Source of the DNA: Pelagibacteraceae bacterium AG-390-D18
Lineage (GTDB): Bacteria; Pseudomonadota; Alphaproteobacteria; Pelagibacterales; Pelagibacteraceae
DNA: 64,000 nucleotides
Assembly: GCA_003279715.1 (NCBI GenBank)
Contig: QCGY01000006.1
Location: 21,848 to 85,847 of the forward strand
Direction: 5' to 3'
The notes under the pieces are model-generated. The model was not told the DNA's origin and did no database searches. It saw only the letters and a list, made by a program, of their open reading frames with translations. Below, one piece after another: positions 9,535 to 20,211 of the stretch; positions within the stretch are counted from its first letter, which is position 1; the number at the start of each line of letters is the position of its first letter. The position numbers and the translations under genes were made by a program.

Positions 9535-10797
9535 ATGAGTGATCACGAATATACGCCTACATCAAAAGTTGGAAAATGGTTTAATGATAGACTTCCACTT
9601 TTAACTTTAGCAAATCACTTAACAGATTATCCTACACCAAAAAATTTAAACTACTGGTGGACATTTGGGGGAATTCTAACTTTTTGTTTAATAACTCAGA
9701 TTGTAACAGGTTTAACACTTGCAATGCATTACATAGCTCATGCGGACATGGCTTTTGAAAGTGTTGAGCATATAATGAGAGATGTTAACTATGGTTGGTT
9801 AATAAGGTACATACATGCAAATGGTGCATCCATGTTTTTTTTAGCAGTTTATATTCATATATTTAGATCTTTATTTTATGGATCTTATAAATCTCCAAGA
9901 GAAATTATTTGGATAATTGGAATAATCATTTATCTATTAATGATGGCAGCTGCATTTATGGGTTACGTATTACCTTGGGGCCAAATGAGTTTTTGGGGGG
10001 CAACAGTTATCACAAATTTATTTAGTGCAATTCCATTAGTGGGTGAGGGAATTGTTACTTGGTTATGGGGTGGTTATTCTGTAGACAATCCTACTTTAAC
10101 TAGATTTTTTACACTCCATTATTTAATTCCTTTTTTAATTTTAGGCCTTGTTGTTTTGCATATTTGGGCTCTTCATGTTCCTGGAAACAACAACCCGGTT
10201 GGAATTGATATAAAGAAACCTTCAAAGGATACAGTGCCGTTTCATCCATACATTGTTATTAAAGATGGATTTGCATTACTGATGTTTATGATTGTTTTTG
10301 CCTTTTTTGTATTTTATTCACCAAATATTTTAGGTCATGCTGATAACTATATTGAAGCTAATCCAATGGTAACCCCAGCTCATATTGTTCCTGAATGGTA
10401 TCTTTTACCTTTTTATGCAATTTTAAGATCAGTACCTGATAAGTTACTTGGAGTTGTAGCAATGCTTTCAGCTATTTTAATCTTAGCTGTATTACCATGG
10501 TTAGATACTTCAAAAATAAGATCTGCAGTGTTTAGACCTTTGTACAAACAGTTCTATTGGATACTTGTAGCTGATGTTTTAATTCTAGGATATATGGGAG
10601 CTATGCCAGCTGAAGGGCTTTACTTATTAATTGCAAGAGTAGCTACTGCATATTATTTTCTTCATTTCTTGGTGATTTTACCAGTTTTAGGATTTAAAGA
10701 AAAAACATTGCCTATTCCATTAAGTATAACCGAACCTGTTCTTGGAGGCTCTACCAATTTGGCAATGGCTAAAAATAAAGAAAGTTTAGATAAATAA
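9535..10797 (+). CDS. petB: Cytochrome b of bc1 complex
   Basis: [57 protein letters not shown]. Confidence 0.98.
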   Translation: MSDHEYTPTSKVGKWFNDRLPLLTLANHLTDYPTPKNLNYWWTFGGILTFCLITQIVTGLTLAMHYIAHADMAFESVEHIMRDVNYGWLIRYIHANGASMFFLAVYIHIFRSLFYGSYKSPREIIWIIGIIIYLLMMAAAFMGYVLPWGQMSFWGATVITNLFSAIPLVGEGIVTWLWGGYSVDNPTLTRFFTLHYLIPFLILGLVVLHIWALHVPGNNNPVGIDIKKPSKDTVPFHPYIVIKDGFALLMFMIVFAFFVFYSPNILGHADNYIEANPMVTPAHIVPEWYLLPFYAILRSVPDKLLGVVAMLSAILILAVLPWLDTSKIRSAVFRPLYKQFYWILVADVLILGYMGAMPAEGLYLLIARVATAYYFLHFLVILPVLGFKEKTLPIPLSITEPVLGGSTNLAMAKNKESLDK

Positions 10798-10798
10798 A

Positions 10799-11578
10799 GT
10801 GAAGAATTTAATTAAATTATTTTCAATTCTAGTCTTATTTTTTTTTACAGTTACTCAATTACAATCAGCTGAAAAAGTTGACTATTTAAAGACTGATTGG
10901 AGTTTTAAGGGACTTTTTGGTAAATTTGATAGAGGTTCACTTCAAAGAGGGTATCAAGTTTACACAGAAGTCTGTGCTTCCTGTCACTCAATGAAATATC
11001 TAAGTTATAGAAATTTAGGAGAAAAGGGTGGACCAGAGTTCTCACAAGCTGAAGTCAAAGCTATAGCAGCCTCATTTGAAGTAATAGATGGGCCAAATGC
11101 TGATGGTGAAATGTTTGAGAGACCTGCAAAATTGTCTGATAAATTTGTAATGCCATACGACAATGTCAAAGCAGCTCAAGCAGCTAATGGTGGAGCTTAT
11201 CCTCCTGACATGTCAGTTCTTGTTAAAGCTAGAGGTGGTGGGGTAGATTATATTTATTCTTTGCTTCAAGGTTATGAAGATGCTCCATCTGGAATGACTT
11301 TAGATGAAGGTGTTCATTATAACAAATATATGTATGGAAATAAAATTAGAATGTCAGCTCCACTTTCAGATGATCTAATAGAATATGGAGATGGAACAAA
11401 AGCAACAGTTGAACAAATGTCAAAAGATGTTACGACATTTTTAATGTGGGCAGCAGAACCTCATTTAGAATCTAGACATCAAATGGGCTTTAAAGCAATT
11501 ATTTATTTAATTATTTTAACTATCTTAGTTTATTTCAGCATGAAAAAAATATGGTCACGTGTTGAATCTGAAGTTTAA
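10799..11578 (+). CDS. petC: Cytochrome c1 of bc1 complex (GTG start)
   Basis: CASCHSMKYLSYRNL heme motif, C-terminal TM anchor, downstream of cytochrome b. Confidence 0.95.
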   Translation: MKNLIKLFSILVLFFFTVTQLQSAEKVDYLKTDWSFKGLFGKFDRGSLQRGYQVYTEVCASCHSMKYLSYRNLGEKGGPEFSQAEVKAIAASFEVIDGPNADGEMFERPAKLSDKFVMPYDNVKAAQAANGGAYPPDMSVLVKARGGGVDYIYSLLQGYEDAPSGMTLDEGVHYNKYMYGNKIRMSAPLSDDLIEYGDGTKATVEQMSKDVTTFLMWAAEPHLESRHQMGFKAIIYLIILTILVYFSMKKIWSRVESEV

Positions 11579-12628
11579 TATATCACCATCTTTAACAATA
11601 TAATCTTTACCTTCTAGTCGCATTTTTCCATTAGTCTTTGAATTGACCCATCCATCATTTGTTACAAAATCTTCATAAGAAACTGTTTCTGCTCTTATAA
11701 AACCCTTTTCAAAATCAGTATGAATTTCACCAGCAGCTTTAGGAGCTGTACAGTTTTTTTGTATAGTCCATGCTCTAGTTTCTTCTGGACCAGAAGTAAA
11801 ATAGGTATCTAATTCTAAAACTTTATAACCTTTTTGAATTAACATACTTAATCCAGTTTCTTTCAAACCAATCATTTCCATATAGTTTTCTCTCTCTGAA
11901 GACTCTAGTTCATTGATTTGATTTTCTATATCAGCTGACACAATAAGAGTATTTTCTTCACCAAATTTTTCTATAAAATCTTTTGTATATTGATTACCCT
12001 CTTGAACACTTTCCTCGTCTACGTTACATACAAATATTTTTGGTTTAATGGATAATAAACCACTTTGATTAAGTTGCTTGATCTCAAATTGAGATTTTAG
12101 AATTGAGATATCCTTATCATTATTAATACAATCCAATGCAACTTCTAATATTTTTAATTGCTCCTCATCAACATTTTTTTTATTACTTTTTTCCAATCTC
12201 TTTTGAATTGACTCTAAGTCTGCTAACATCATTTCAGTTTCAATAATTTCTAAATCTCTGATGGGATCTACCGTTGGATTAACATTTTGAATATCATCAG
12301 AATCAAAACATCTAATCATGTGAATAATTGCATCCACTTCTCTAATATGTGATAAAAACTTATTACCCAAACCTTCACCTTTTGATGCGCCTTTTACTAG
12401 TCCAGCAATATCGACAAATGAAATTGTGGTATTTATGATTTTTTTTGATTTTGAAACTTTAGATAGGTTGTTTAATCTTTCATCTGGGACTGGAACAATA
12501 CCAACATTTGGTTCAATCGTGCAAAAAGGAAAATTAGCTGCTTGAGCTTTACTTGAGTTTGTTAATGCATTGAATAGGGTAGACTTACCAACATTGGGCA
12601 AACCAACAATTCCACATTTAAAGCTCAT
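11555..12628 (-). CDS. ychF: Redox-regulated/ribosome-binding ATPase YchF
   Basis: GIVGLPNVGKSTLFNALT, YchF TGS domain at C-terminus (IHTDFEKGFIRAETVSYEDF). Confidence 0.97.
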   Translation of the reverse strand: MSFKCGIVGLPNVGKSTLFNALTNSSKAQAANFPFCTIEPNVGIVPVPDERLNNLSKVSKSKKIINTTISFVDIAGLVKGASKGEGLGNKFLSHIREVDAIIHMIRCFDSDDIQNVNPTVDPIRDLEIIETEMMLADLESIQKRLEKSNKKNVDEEQLKILEVALDCINNDKDISILKSQFEIKQLNQSGLLSIKPKIFVCNVDEESVQEGNQYTKDFIEKFGEENTLIVSADIENQINELESSERENYMEMIGLKETGLSMLIQKGYKVLELDTYFTSGPEETRAWTIQKNCTAPKAAGEIHTDFEKGFIRAETVSYEDFVTNDGWVNSKTNGKMRLEGKDYIVKDGDILNFRFNT

Positions 12629-13191
12629 TATTTATTGTTATTTACTGTGCTAGAAAATAAATCTAATTTTTTTTCAACTAATATAGAAATTGACTCATTA
12701 ATATGATTTGAGATTTTTTCTATACCAATTAATTCTTCTTCATCAAAGTTTTGAAGTACAAAATCTCCAACTTCTACATTCTCTTTTGGTTTACCAATAC
12801 CAATTCTTACTCTTGAATAATCTTTTCCTATAAATTTATCAATGGATGCAATTCCGTTGTGACCTGCACTTGATCCACCGAATTTTGCTTTAATCTTCCC
12901 AAACTCTAAATCTAAATCATCATGAAAAACAATTACATCTTCTGCGTCTATTTTAAAATATTCAATAAGCTCTCTAATACAAATTCCTGAATTATTCATA
13001 AATGTTAATGGTTTGATGGCATAAACTTTTTGATTACCAACATTCCCAGTTGTTAGTAGTCCTTTAAATTTTGGCTTTTGTTTTGATAAGCCAAATTTTT
13101 TATTAATAGAGTCTATAATTTTAAAGCCAACATTATGTCTATTATTCTCACTATCTGGAGTTGGGTTGCCTAGGCCTACAAATAAAAGCAT
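12628..13191 (-). CDS. pth: Peptidyl-tRNA hydrolase
   Basis: LFVGLGNPTPDSENNRHNVGF, PLTFMNNSG, FHDDLDLEFGKIKAKFGGSSAGHNGIASI. Confidence 0.97.
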   Translation of the reverse strand: MLLFVGLGNPTPDSENNRHNVGFKIIDSINKKFGLSKQKPKFKGLLTTGNVGNQKVYAIKPLTFMNNSGICIRELIEYFKIDAEDVIVFHDDLDLEFGKIKAKFGGSSAGHNGIASIDKFIGKDYSRVRIGIGKPKENVEVGDFVLQNFDEEELIGIEKISNHINESISILVEKKLDLFSSTVNNNK

Positions 13192-13227
13192 ATTTTTTAG
13201 TGGATAGTAAAATTTAACTTTGGCAGA

Positions 13228-13929
13228 TTATTTCTTTTCTTCAGCAACTTTTTTGTCTTCACCTTCTTTTGCTTCACCTTCTGCAGCTGGCTTTTCACCA
13301 TCTGCAGCTGCTTCAGATCCTGCCTCTCCTTCCGCAGCTTCCGCTTCAGCAGGTTTCTCAGGCTCTTTCATTACTGTAGGTGCAGCTAAAGTTGCTATAA
13401 CAAAGTCTCTACCTTTAATAGTTGGAGCCACATCTGTTTCTAAGTCGATTGATGATATTTTAAAACTTTCACCAATCTCAACTCCATCCAGATCTATTAC
13501 TAAACTTTCTGGAATCTTTTCACTTGGACATCTTAATTCTACTTTTCTTCTAACGATGTTCAAAACTCCACCTCTCTTCAAGCCTGGAGATTTTTCATGG
13601 TTAATAAACTGAACAGGCACTTCAATTCTTATTTTTACACCTGGAACCACTCTTAAAAAGTCTACATGAATAGGTTCATCTGAAATGATGTGATATTTAA
13701 TTTCTCTTGGAAGAACGTTTTGAGGTTTTCCATCAACATTTAAAGTAACTATATTGGATAGGAAATTTTCTTTATCAATCAGAGACTTTAATAGTTTTTT
13801 TGAAATTGAAACTGTTTCATTTTGTGCTTCACCACCATAAATTACAGCTGGCACACCACCATTATTTCTAAGCGCACTAAGTTCACCCTTAGTTTTTGTG
13901 TTTCTAATGTTTGCGTCTAATGAAATCAT
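13228..13929 (-). CDS. rplY: 50S ribosomal protein L25/Ctc with acidic Ala/Glu-rich tail
   Basis: L25/CTC fold sequence (GGVPAVIYGGEAQNETVSISKK...HVDFLRV); low-complexity EAEAAEGEAGSEAAADGEKPAAEGEAKEGEDKK tail. Confidence 0.93.
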   Translation of the reverse strand: MISLDANIRNTKTKGELSALRNNGGVPAVIYGGEAQNETVSISKKLLKSLIDKENFLSNIVTLNVDGKPQNVLPREIKYHIISDEPIHVDFLRVVPGVKIRIEVPVQFINHEKSPGLKRGGVLNIVRRKVELRCPSEKIPESLVIDLDGVEIGESFKISSIDLETDVAPTIKGRDFVIATLAAPTVMKEPEKPAEAEAAEGEAGSEAAADGEKPAAEGEAKEGEDKKVAEEKK

Positions 13930-13974
13930 AAAATCATGGGTTTTTAGCCCAAGTTCTTTAATAACTCAAGGTAA

Positions 13975-14907
13975 TTATTTAAATAAATCTGAGACAGATG
14001 TTGAGTTAGATATTCTTTTAATTGCTTCTCCCATTAAGCCAGAAATTGGCAGAACCTCAATGTTTTTAGCACCCTTAATTTTATCATTGTTGTCAATTGT
14101 ATCGGTAATAACAAGATTTTTGATTACAGAATTTTTAATTTTTTTTACAGCCTCACCACTTAATACTCCGTGTGTGATGTAAACATAAACTTCCTTCGCA
14201 CCTCTGTCTTTAAGCGCTTTTGCAGCGTTTACTATTGTCCCACCTGAATCAATAATATCATCAACGATTACACAAGTTTTTCCTTTAACATCTCCTATCA
14301 CATTCATTACTTGTGATTGACCTGGCTTTGGTCTTCTTTTATCAACGATTGCAAGTCCTACATTTAATAGTTTGCCTAAAGCTCTAGCTCTCTCAGTTCC
14401 ACCTACATCTGGTGCAACACAAATAATATTTTTATTTTTTATTTTTTTCTTTGCGTGTCTTGCAAAAATTGGAGTTGCAAATAAGTTATCAACAGGAATG
14501 TCAAAAAAACCTTGAATTTGACCAGCATGTAAATCAACTGTTACCACTCTATCTGCACCAGCTTTAGTAATTAGATTTGATACAAGTTTTGCTGAAATAG
14601 AAGTTCTTGGAACAACCTTTCTATCTTGTCTTGCATAACCAAAGTAAGGAATGACAGCTGTAATATTTTTTGCAGATGATCTTTTTAATGCATCTATGCA
14701 AAGTAAAAGCTCCATTAGATTATCATTAGCAGGCGATGAAATTGATTGAATGATAAAAATACTATTTCCTCTTATATTTTCATTAATCTCAACATAAATT
14801 TCTCCATCAGAAAAATTTCTGATGCTAGAATTTACCAATTTAGATTTTAAATATTTTGCAATATTTTTGCTAAGAGGCTTATTGCTGTTACCGGATAATA
14901 ATTTCAT
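13975..14907 (-). CDS. prs: Ribose-phosphate pyrophosphokinase
   Basis: [57 protein letters not shown]. Confidence 0.98.
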   Translation of the reverse strand: MKLLSGNSNKPLSKNIAKYLKSKLVNSSIRNFSDGEIYVEINENIRGNSIFIIQSISSPANDNLMELLLCIDALKRSSAKNITAVIPYFGYARQDRKVVPRTSISAKLVSNLITKAGADRVVTVDLHAGQIQGFFDIPVDNLFATPIFARHAKKKIKNKNIICVAPDVGGTERARALGKLLNVGLAIVDKRRPKPGQSQVMNVIGDVKGKTCVIVDDIIDSGGTIVNAAKALKDRGAKEVYVYITHGVLSGEAVKKIKNSVIKNLVITDTIDNNDKIKGAKNIEVLPISGLMGEAIKRISNSTSVSDLFK

Positions 14908-14914
14908 TAAAAAC

Positions 14915-15679
14915 CTAATTAAGCATAATTATTGATATATTTCTACCATAATCATCATGATTTAATTTCAAAGCTCTTCTCGCACTAAAAAATTTATTTG
15001 TTTTATCAAAAGTATCAATTCTTAACATATCTATATTTTTAACTTTAATGGTTTTAAGCGAAGCATATATATACTTAGTTAAATCAAAGTATAATCTATT
15101 TTTTTTATTCTTAAAAAATATATAATTTTTTTTATCTTTTTTAATAAATTTTCTTTTAAAATCTTGTTTAACTTCATAATTTTTTTGAGAAATAGATGGA
15201 CCTATAGCAGCTGTAATATTTTCTAATTTACAACCTTTTTTGATCATGAACTTGATTACTTTAGCAATAATACCTTTAAATGCTCCTTTCCATCCAGCGT
15301 GAATTGCTGCTATCATCTTCATTTTGTCTTCATAAATTAGTATTGGAGCACAATCAGCAGTTAGAACACCTATAGGAAAATTTTTTTTATTAGTAATTAT
15401 AGCATCAACCTTAGGCTTCTCTTTATTGTCATATGCCTTATCAATGAATAAGAACTTATTACTATGTATCTGATGAACTAAAAAAATATTTTGTGCTTTT
15501 TTACTAATTTTTTTTCTAACTATTTGTAAGTTTTTTTTGATATTTTTCTTATTATCTTTTGAGCCAGGGCCACAGTTTAAACTTTTGTATATATTTTTAG
15601 AGTGACCACCAACACTATTAAAAAAGCAATGTTCCAAGTCCTTTATTCTTGCTAATTTTTTTGATCTAATCAATTTCAA
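14915..15679 (-). CDS. pgeF: Peptidoglycan editing factor / purine nucleoside phosphorylase (laccase-domain, YfiH)
   Basis: [11 protein letters not shown]-like [37 protein letters not shown]. Confidence 0.93.
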   Translation of the reverse strand: MKLIRSKKLARIKDLEHCFFNSVGGHSKNIYKSLNCGPGSKDNKKNIKKNLQIVRKKISKKAQNIFLVHQIHSNKFLFIDKAYDNKEKPKVDAIITNKKNFPIGVLTADCAPILIYEDKMKMIAAIHAGWKGAFKGIIAKVIKFMIKKGCKLENITAAIGPSISQKNYEVKQDFKRKFIKKDKKNYIFFKNKKNRLYFDLTKYIYASLKTIKVKNIDMLRIDTFDKTNKFFSARRALKLNHDDYGRNISIIMLN

Positions 15680-16718
15680 AGCCTGTTTTGAATTTATTTT
15701 TTTTCTTTTTTATTAACATTACTTTAAATAGTTCACCCATTTGTTTTTTATCAATAAGTCTTCTTATTCTATAGAATAAATCTGATTTTTCAGAAAAAGG
15801 TAAATTTTCACTTATAATCTCAGCTCTTTGAACTATCCCCATACTTGTCAAAAATTTCTTATGGTTGCTAATTATAGAACTTAATTCATCGAATTGATTT
15901 GTAAATTTTTTAAATAAATCGAAGTTAATATTGTATGTTATGTCAGTTTCTCCAATATTTTCTAAAATATTAGAATATTTATGATTTTTGATAGCCTGTA
16001 AAGTTTCACGCATCTTAATATCTAAATACCCATAATCAATTATTAATACTCCACCATCATTTTTTTTTATTAAGTTACAAATATTTTTTAAATATTCAAA
16101 TGAACCTGGTGAATATTCAATAATTTCTTGTTCTTTTGAAATAGCAAAATTTAAATTCTGCTCAATTTTTTTTATATTTGCTGGCTGTTCTTTAAATTCA
16201 GCTTTCCCTTTTTCTTTGAAATTAACAAATCTTTCAACCCAACCTTCTTCTTTTTTAAAAAACTGCTTAATTGGAAGTGCATCAAAAAATTCATTAGCTA
16301 AAAAAATAGTTGGATAGGAATTATTAGTATTTATATCTTCTATCCAAATTATTTTTTCAGACCTCAAAATTAACTGTTGTTTTTTTTTCAATAATTCACT
16401 TTTTTCATGAATTTGAAAATTACAGTTATGAAAACATTCTGGAAAATTTTTTAATGTTTCAATTATAACTTTCATCATTTCACCATTTCCAGCTCCAAAT
16501 TCTAATAAGTTAAATTTTTTTGGTGATCCTAGACTTTTCCAAAAGGTCACTATCCAGATTGCTATTATTTCTGAAAAAACTCTTGTAATATTTGGGGCAG
16601 TAATAAAATCTCCTTCTTTTCCAAAAGGATTTTTTTTCATGTAGTATCCATCAACTTTGTCGTAAAGAGCGAATTCTATAAATTGATCTAACGGTAAATC
16701 TCTATTATTTGTTTTCAT
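15666..16718 (-). CDS. SAM-dependent methyltransferase, NDUFAF7/MidA family
   Basis: FALYDKVDGYYMKKNPFGKEGDFITAPNITRVFSE, LLEFGAGNGEMM. ORF track starts at 16754; MKTNNRDLPLDQF at 16718 is a more family-like start. Confidence 0.9.
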   Translation of the reverse strand: MKTNNRDLPLDQFIEFALYDKVDGYYMKKNPFGKEGDFITAPNITRVFSEIIAIWIVTFWKSLGSPKKFNLLEFGAGNGEMMKVIIETLKNFPECFHNCNFQIHEKSELLKKKQQLILRSEKIIWIEDINTNNSYPTIFLANEFFDALPIKQFFKKEEGWVERFVNFKEKGKAEFKEQPANIKKIEQNLNFAISKEQEIIEYSPGSFEYLKNICNLIKKNDGGVLIIDYGYLDIKMRETLQAIKNHKYSNILENIGETDITYNINFDLFKKFTNQFDELSSIISNHKKFLTSMGIVQRAEIISENLPFSEKSDLFYRIRRLIDKKQMGELFKVMLIKKKKNKFKTGFEID

Positions 16719-17478
16719 TTTTAAGGTAAAAGATAGCCATGCCAATAGAAGCAAATACTAAACTAATTATTTGGCCCATAGTTAAACTTAAAATTAAATA
16801 ACCTATATGTTCATCTGGAACTCTAAAAAACTCAATAAAGAATCTAAATATAGAATAAAAAATTAAAAATAATCCTGAAATTAAACCAGGTTTGTTTAAA
16901 TATTTTTTATTTGTAAAATAAATTAATATTATAAATAAAATTAAGCCTTCTAAAATTGCTTCATATAATTGTGATGGGTGTCTGGATAATTTATCTACTT
17001 TAATAAAAATTACTGACCAAGGTACATCTGAGACCGTTCCATAAAGTTCTGAATTTATAAAATTAGCTAATCTGCCAAAAAAAATTCCAACTGGAGCAAC
17101 TAATGATACCTGGTCTAAATAAAAAAATGGATTTTGATTATTTTTTTTTGCAAAAATATAACTTGAAACAATTACACCAAATAATCCTCCATGAAACGAC
17201 ATTCCACCTTGCCAAATTTTAAAAATATCTAAAAAATTATCTGAGTAATATGAAAAATTGTAAAATACGATGTAACCTATTCTTCCACCTAAAATTATTC
17301 CAATGATGAGGTAGGTAATATAGTCATCAAATTTTTCACTTATATCTGATTGTTTGATGAATATTTTTTTGCATAAGATCCAGCCAATTACAATTCCTAA
17401 AATGTAAGCTAATGAATACCATCTAATTTCAAATGACATGATTTGAAAAGCAACTGGGTCAAAATTATTGATGAACAT
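16705..17478 (-). CDS. lgt: Prolipoprotein diacylglyceryl transferase
   Basis: IRWYSLAYILGI, GGRIGYIVFYN, GGMSFHGGLFG, GRLANFINSELYG, HPSQLYEA. Confidence 0.97.
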   Translation of the reverse strand: MFINNFDPVAFQIMSFEIRWYSLAYILGIVIGWILCKKIFIKQSDISEKFDDYITYLIIGIILGGRIGYIVFYNFSYYSDNFLDIFKIWQGGMSFHGGLFGVIVSSYIFAKKNNQNPFFYLDQVSLVAPVGIFFGRLANFINSELYGTVSDVPWSVIFIKVDKLSRHPSQLYEAILEGLILFIILIYFTNKKYLNKPGLISGLFLIFYSIFRFFIEFFRVPDEHIGYLILSLTMGQIISLVFASIGMAIFYLKNENK

Positions 17479-17510
17479 TTTAAATATTACTTATAATGTA
17501 TATCTTAAAT

Positions 17511-17756
17511 ATGAAAAATTCTAAATTTTTAATTGATAGACTTGGTAAACTCTTTGAACAAGGTATTATTTCTTCAAAAGATCTTACTTCAGAACTTTTC
17601 AATATTTTAAAATCTAAAAGAGATGAAATTGTTTTTAAGTTGAAAATTGTTAGCAAAGATGAATTTGATGTATTATCTAAACGGGTCGAAAATTTAGAAA
17701 ATAAAATAAAAAAATTAGAGACTAAGAAGAAAACTAAACGGGCAAAAAAATCTTAA
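17511..17756 (+). CDS. BMFP-domain accessory factor, UbiK-like
   Basis: Short N-terminal helix plus C-terminal coiled coil (EFDVLSKRVENLENKIKKLE); start at MKNSKF. Confidence 0.75.
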   Translation: MKNSKFLIDRLGKLFEQGIISSKDLTSELFNILKSKRDEIVFKLKIVSKDEFDVLSKRVENLENKIKKLETKKKTKRAKKS

Positions 17757-19062
17757 TACTTAGTCCGTTCATTTTAGATCGATCAAGAACGATATTTCCA
17801 CCATGTGATCTAACGATATCTGATGCTATGGATAATCCAAGACCAACACTTGATTTTGAGTCTGCTCTTCCTTTATCTATTTTATAAAATGGTTTGAACA
17901 CATTTTCATATTCTTCTTTAGGTATACCCAAACCATCATCATCAATTATAATTAATATATTTGTATTTTCTTTACTCAGTTTTATTTGAACTTTGTTCCC
18001 GTATTTTAATGCATTATCAATTATATTATTTAAACACCGATTAATTAAATTCTTTCTACCATTGAAATAAAGTCTAGGTGATAAATCTTTTTGGATATTT
18101 TTATTATTATATTTAATAACAGTTTGCTCTATTAATTCTGTTAAGTTGAACATTTCATCTTTTTCAATGTAAGATGAACTTGTAAACTGAAGATACTCAT
18201 TAAGCATTTTTTCCATTTCATTAATATCTTCAGATAATCTTTTAGCTAAATCTTTATCTGAAATAAAAGCAACTTGTAATTTCATCCTTGTAAGTGGAGT
18301 CCTTAAATCATGACTTATGCCAGATAACATTTCATTTCTTTGATTTAGATGACGAAGTATTCTTTTTCTCATTTTATCAAATTCATGACCTGCCTGTCTA
18401 ATTTCTAGAGCTCCTGATGGTCTAAACTCCTCTATTTTCTCACCTTTACCAAATCTTTCGGCGGCACGTGCAAGATTAGTAATTGGTCTAGTTTGATTTT
18501 TTAAAAATATTAACGAAATCATTATCATTATAATTGCTGGAACAGTTATCCAGAGCGCAAATATTCTTGCTGAAGAACTAGTAACTCTATCTCTAGGTAC
18601 TAGAAATTTAAAATACCCATCTTCATATTTTATTCTTATATCAATTAATTCTTTATAGCTTGTTGTGTCAAACCAAAATTCACCAAGATTAAAGTTAGAC
18701 TTTAGTTCTCGTCTAAGAGTTCTATCAATTGGGCTAAACCATCTTTCGTTGTATTGATAATCAAAGGTTTGATTATTCAACAACTCTATATTTAGATCTA
18801 AAAATAAAGAAGAGGTATTTTTTAAATCCTTTTTATCTATTTCTTTATTGTCATAAATTTCAACAAATAAATTAATTTCATTAATTAATGCTCTAGTCAT
18901 TCCTTTATTAGTTTTAATCCAAAGGCTGTCAAAAAATACAATAGTAATAATTAATTGAAGAACTATGATAGGAGCAGCTATAATTAAAAGCGCTCTATAA
19001 AATAACCTTTTTGGTAATATTTTTTTTAAAAAACTACTCAATCCAAAGAACATATCCGGCAC
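17734..19062 (-). CDS. Sensor histidine kinase, EnvZ-like
   Basis: Two TM segments, HAMP, GISHDLRTPLTRMKLQ H-box, NIIDNALKYG N-box, DDGLGIP, GLGLSIASDIVRSHGG. Confidence 0.95.
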   Translation of the reverse strand: MPDMFFGLSSFLKKILPKRLFYRALLIIAAPIIVLQLIITIVFFDSLWIKTNKGMTRALINEINLFVEIYDNKEIDKKDLKNTSSLFLDLNIELLNNQTFDYQYNERWFSPIDRTLRRELKSNFNLGEFWFDTTSYKELIDIRIKYEDGYFKFLVPRDRVTSSSARIFALWITVPAIIMIMISLIFLKNQTRPITNLARAAERFGKGEKIEEFRPSGALEIRQAGHEFDKMRKRILRHLNQRNEMLSGISHDLRTPLTRMKLQVAFISDKDLAKRLSEDINEMEKMLNEYLQFTSSSYIEKDEMFNLTELIEQTVIKYNNKNIQKDLSPRLYFNGRKNLINRCLNNIIDNALKYGNKVQIKLSKENTNILIIIDDDGLGIPKEEYENVFKPFYKIDKGRADSKSSVGLGLSIASDIVRSHGGNIVLDRSKMNGLSIKIFLPV

Positions 19063-19711
19063 CTCTTATGGTTTGTAAAAATTTTGGATTTTTTGGATCA
19101 ATTTCAATTTTTTTTCTCAATCTTGTAATGATTACATCTATAGATCTCTCTTTATCTAATTCAATTAACTTACCAATATCCTCTCTTGAAAAAGTTTTAC
19201 CAGGGTTATTTATCATTTTTTCTAAAATTATTTTTTCTGTATTATTAATTTTGAATTCAATATTATTTTTTAAAATTAAAAGTTTGTTTAGGTCAATTTT
19301 AATATTCGCAAATTTAATAATTCTAACTTGTTCGGTTTTTATAGTTTTATTTAAAATATTCTTAATTCTAAGTATTAATTCTTTTGGTTCAAATGGTTTT
19401 GGCAAATAATCATCAGCGCCAATCTCTAAGCCCTCAACTCTTTCACTTGCTTCACCTTTAGCAGTTAAAAGAATAATAGGTGTGTCCAGCTTTTTTTTAT
19501 GATCTTTAATAAATTCTAATCCATTTTTTCCAGGCATCATTATATCAAGAATTATTAAATCAAATTTTATAATTCCAATTTTTTCCGATGCATTTTCTGC
19601 ACTATTTGCAGTAGTGACTAAAAAATTATTTTCATTCAAATATTTTTTAACCAAAGATCTTATTCCATCATCATCATCAACAACAAGAACATGTGCAATA
19701 AATTTATCCAT
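19034..19711 (-). CDS. OmpR-family response regulator (PetR-like candidate)
   Basis: VLVVDDDDGIRSLVKKYL, DLIILDIMMPGKNG, LLTAKGE, winged-helix C-terminus. Confidence 0.95.
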   Translation of the reverse strand: MDKFIAHVLVVDDDDGIRSLVKKYLNENNFLVTTANSAENASEKIGIIKFDLIILDIMMPGKNGLEFIKDHKKKLDTPIILLTAKGEASERVEGLEIGADDYLPKPFEPKELILRIKNILNKTIKTEQVRIIKFANIKIDLNKLLILKNNIEFKINNTEKIILEKMINNPGKTFSREDIGKLIELDKERSIDVIITRLRKKIEIDPKNPKFLQTIRGAGYVLWIE

Positions 19712-20141
19712 TTATAATTTTGCTTAAGACATTATCAAAATTAATTACTTCCTCAGAACTTGAATTAAGTAATGCATTGTAAATTCTTTTCTTTTGTAAA
19801 TTAAAAATTTCTTCAAATATTTTTTTTCCTTTTTCATTTAAAAAGACATGCTTGATCCTAGTGTCTTGATCATCTTTTTTAAAAGTTAAAATTTCTAATT
19901 TAATTAAGTCTTTAAGCACTCTATTTAAACTTTGTTTGGTCACTTTTAGGCGTTTTAAAAGTTCTGAAATTGAAATACCCTGATACATTGATACTAAATG
20001 AATAACCTTGTGGTGAGCTAATCCAATAGAATGTTTATTTAATACCTTTTTTGCGTCAGAAAATGTTTCTCTATAGCTAACAAATAATTTTTCAATTAAA
20101 TCTTTTAGCTGTTCGTCTTTTAAATATAAAAGTTCTTTCAT
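19704..20141 (-). CDS. MarR-family transcriptional regulator (PetP-like candidate)
   Basis: HKVIHLVSMYQGISISELLKRLKVTKQSLNRVLKDLIKLEILTFKKDDQDTRIKHVFLNEKG. Confidence 0.9.
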   Translation of the reverse strand: MKELLYLKDEQLKDLIEKLFVSYRETFSDAKKVLNKHSIGLAHHKVIHLVSMYQGISISELLKRLKVTKQSLNRVLKDLIKLEILTFKKDDQDTRIKHVFLNEKGKKIFEEIFNLQKKRIYNALLNSSSEEVINFDNVLSKIING

Positions 20142-20211
20142 TATAGGTAAGTTATATTGACATATTAAAGATACAAAGATAATTTTTACTTAAAATTTAA
20201 AAATTTCATAA

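Noticed and set aside
13220-13612. 130-aa plus-strand ORF rich in Ser/Ala/Pro
   Set aside because: Shadow of the Ala/Glu-rich tail of rplY on the other strand; no independent support
13898-14182. 94-aa plus-strand ORF
   Set aside because: Antisense to the prs 3' end and the rplY start
19011-19409. 132-aa hydrophobic plus-strand ORF
   Set aside because: Antisense to the response-regulator gene; hydrophobicity is a by-product of reverse-complementing Lys/Glu-rich AT-rich codons
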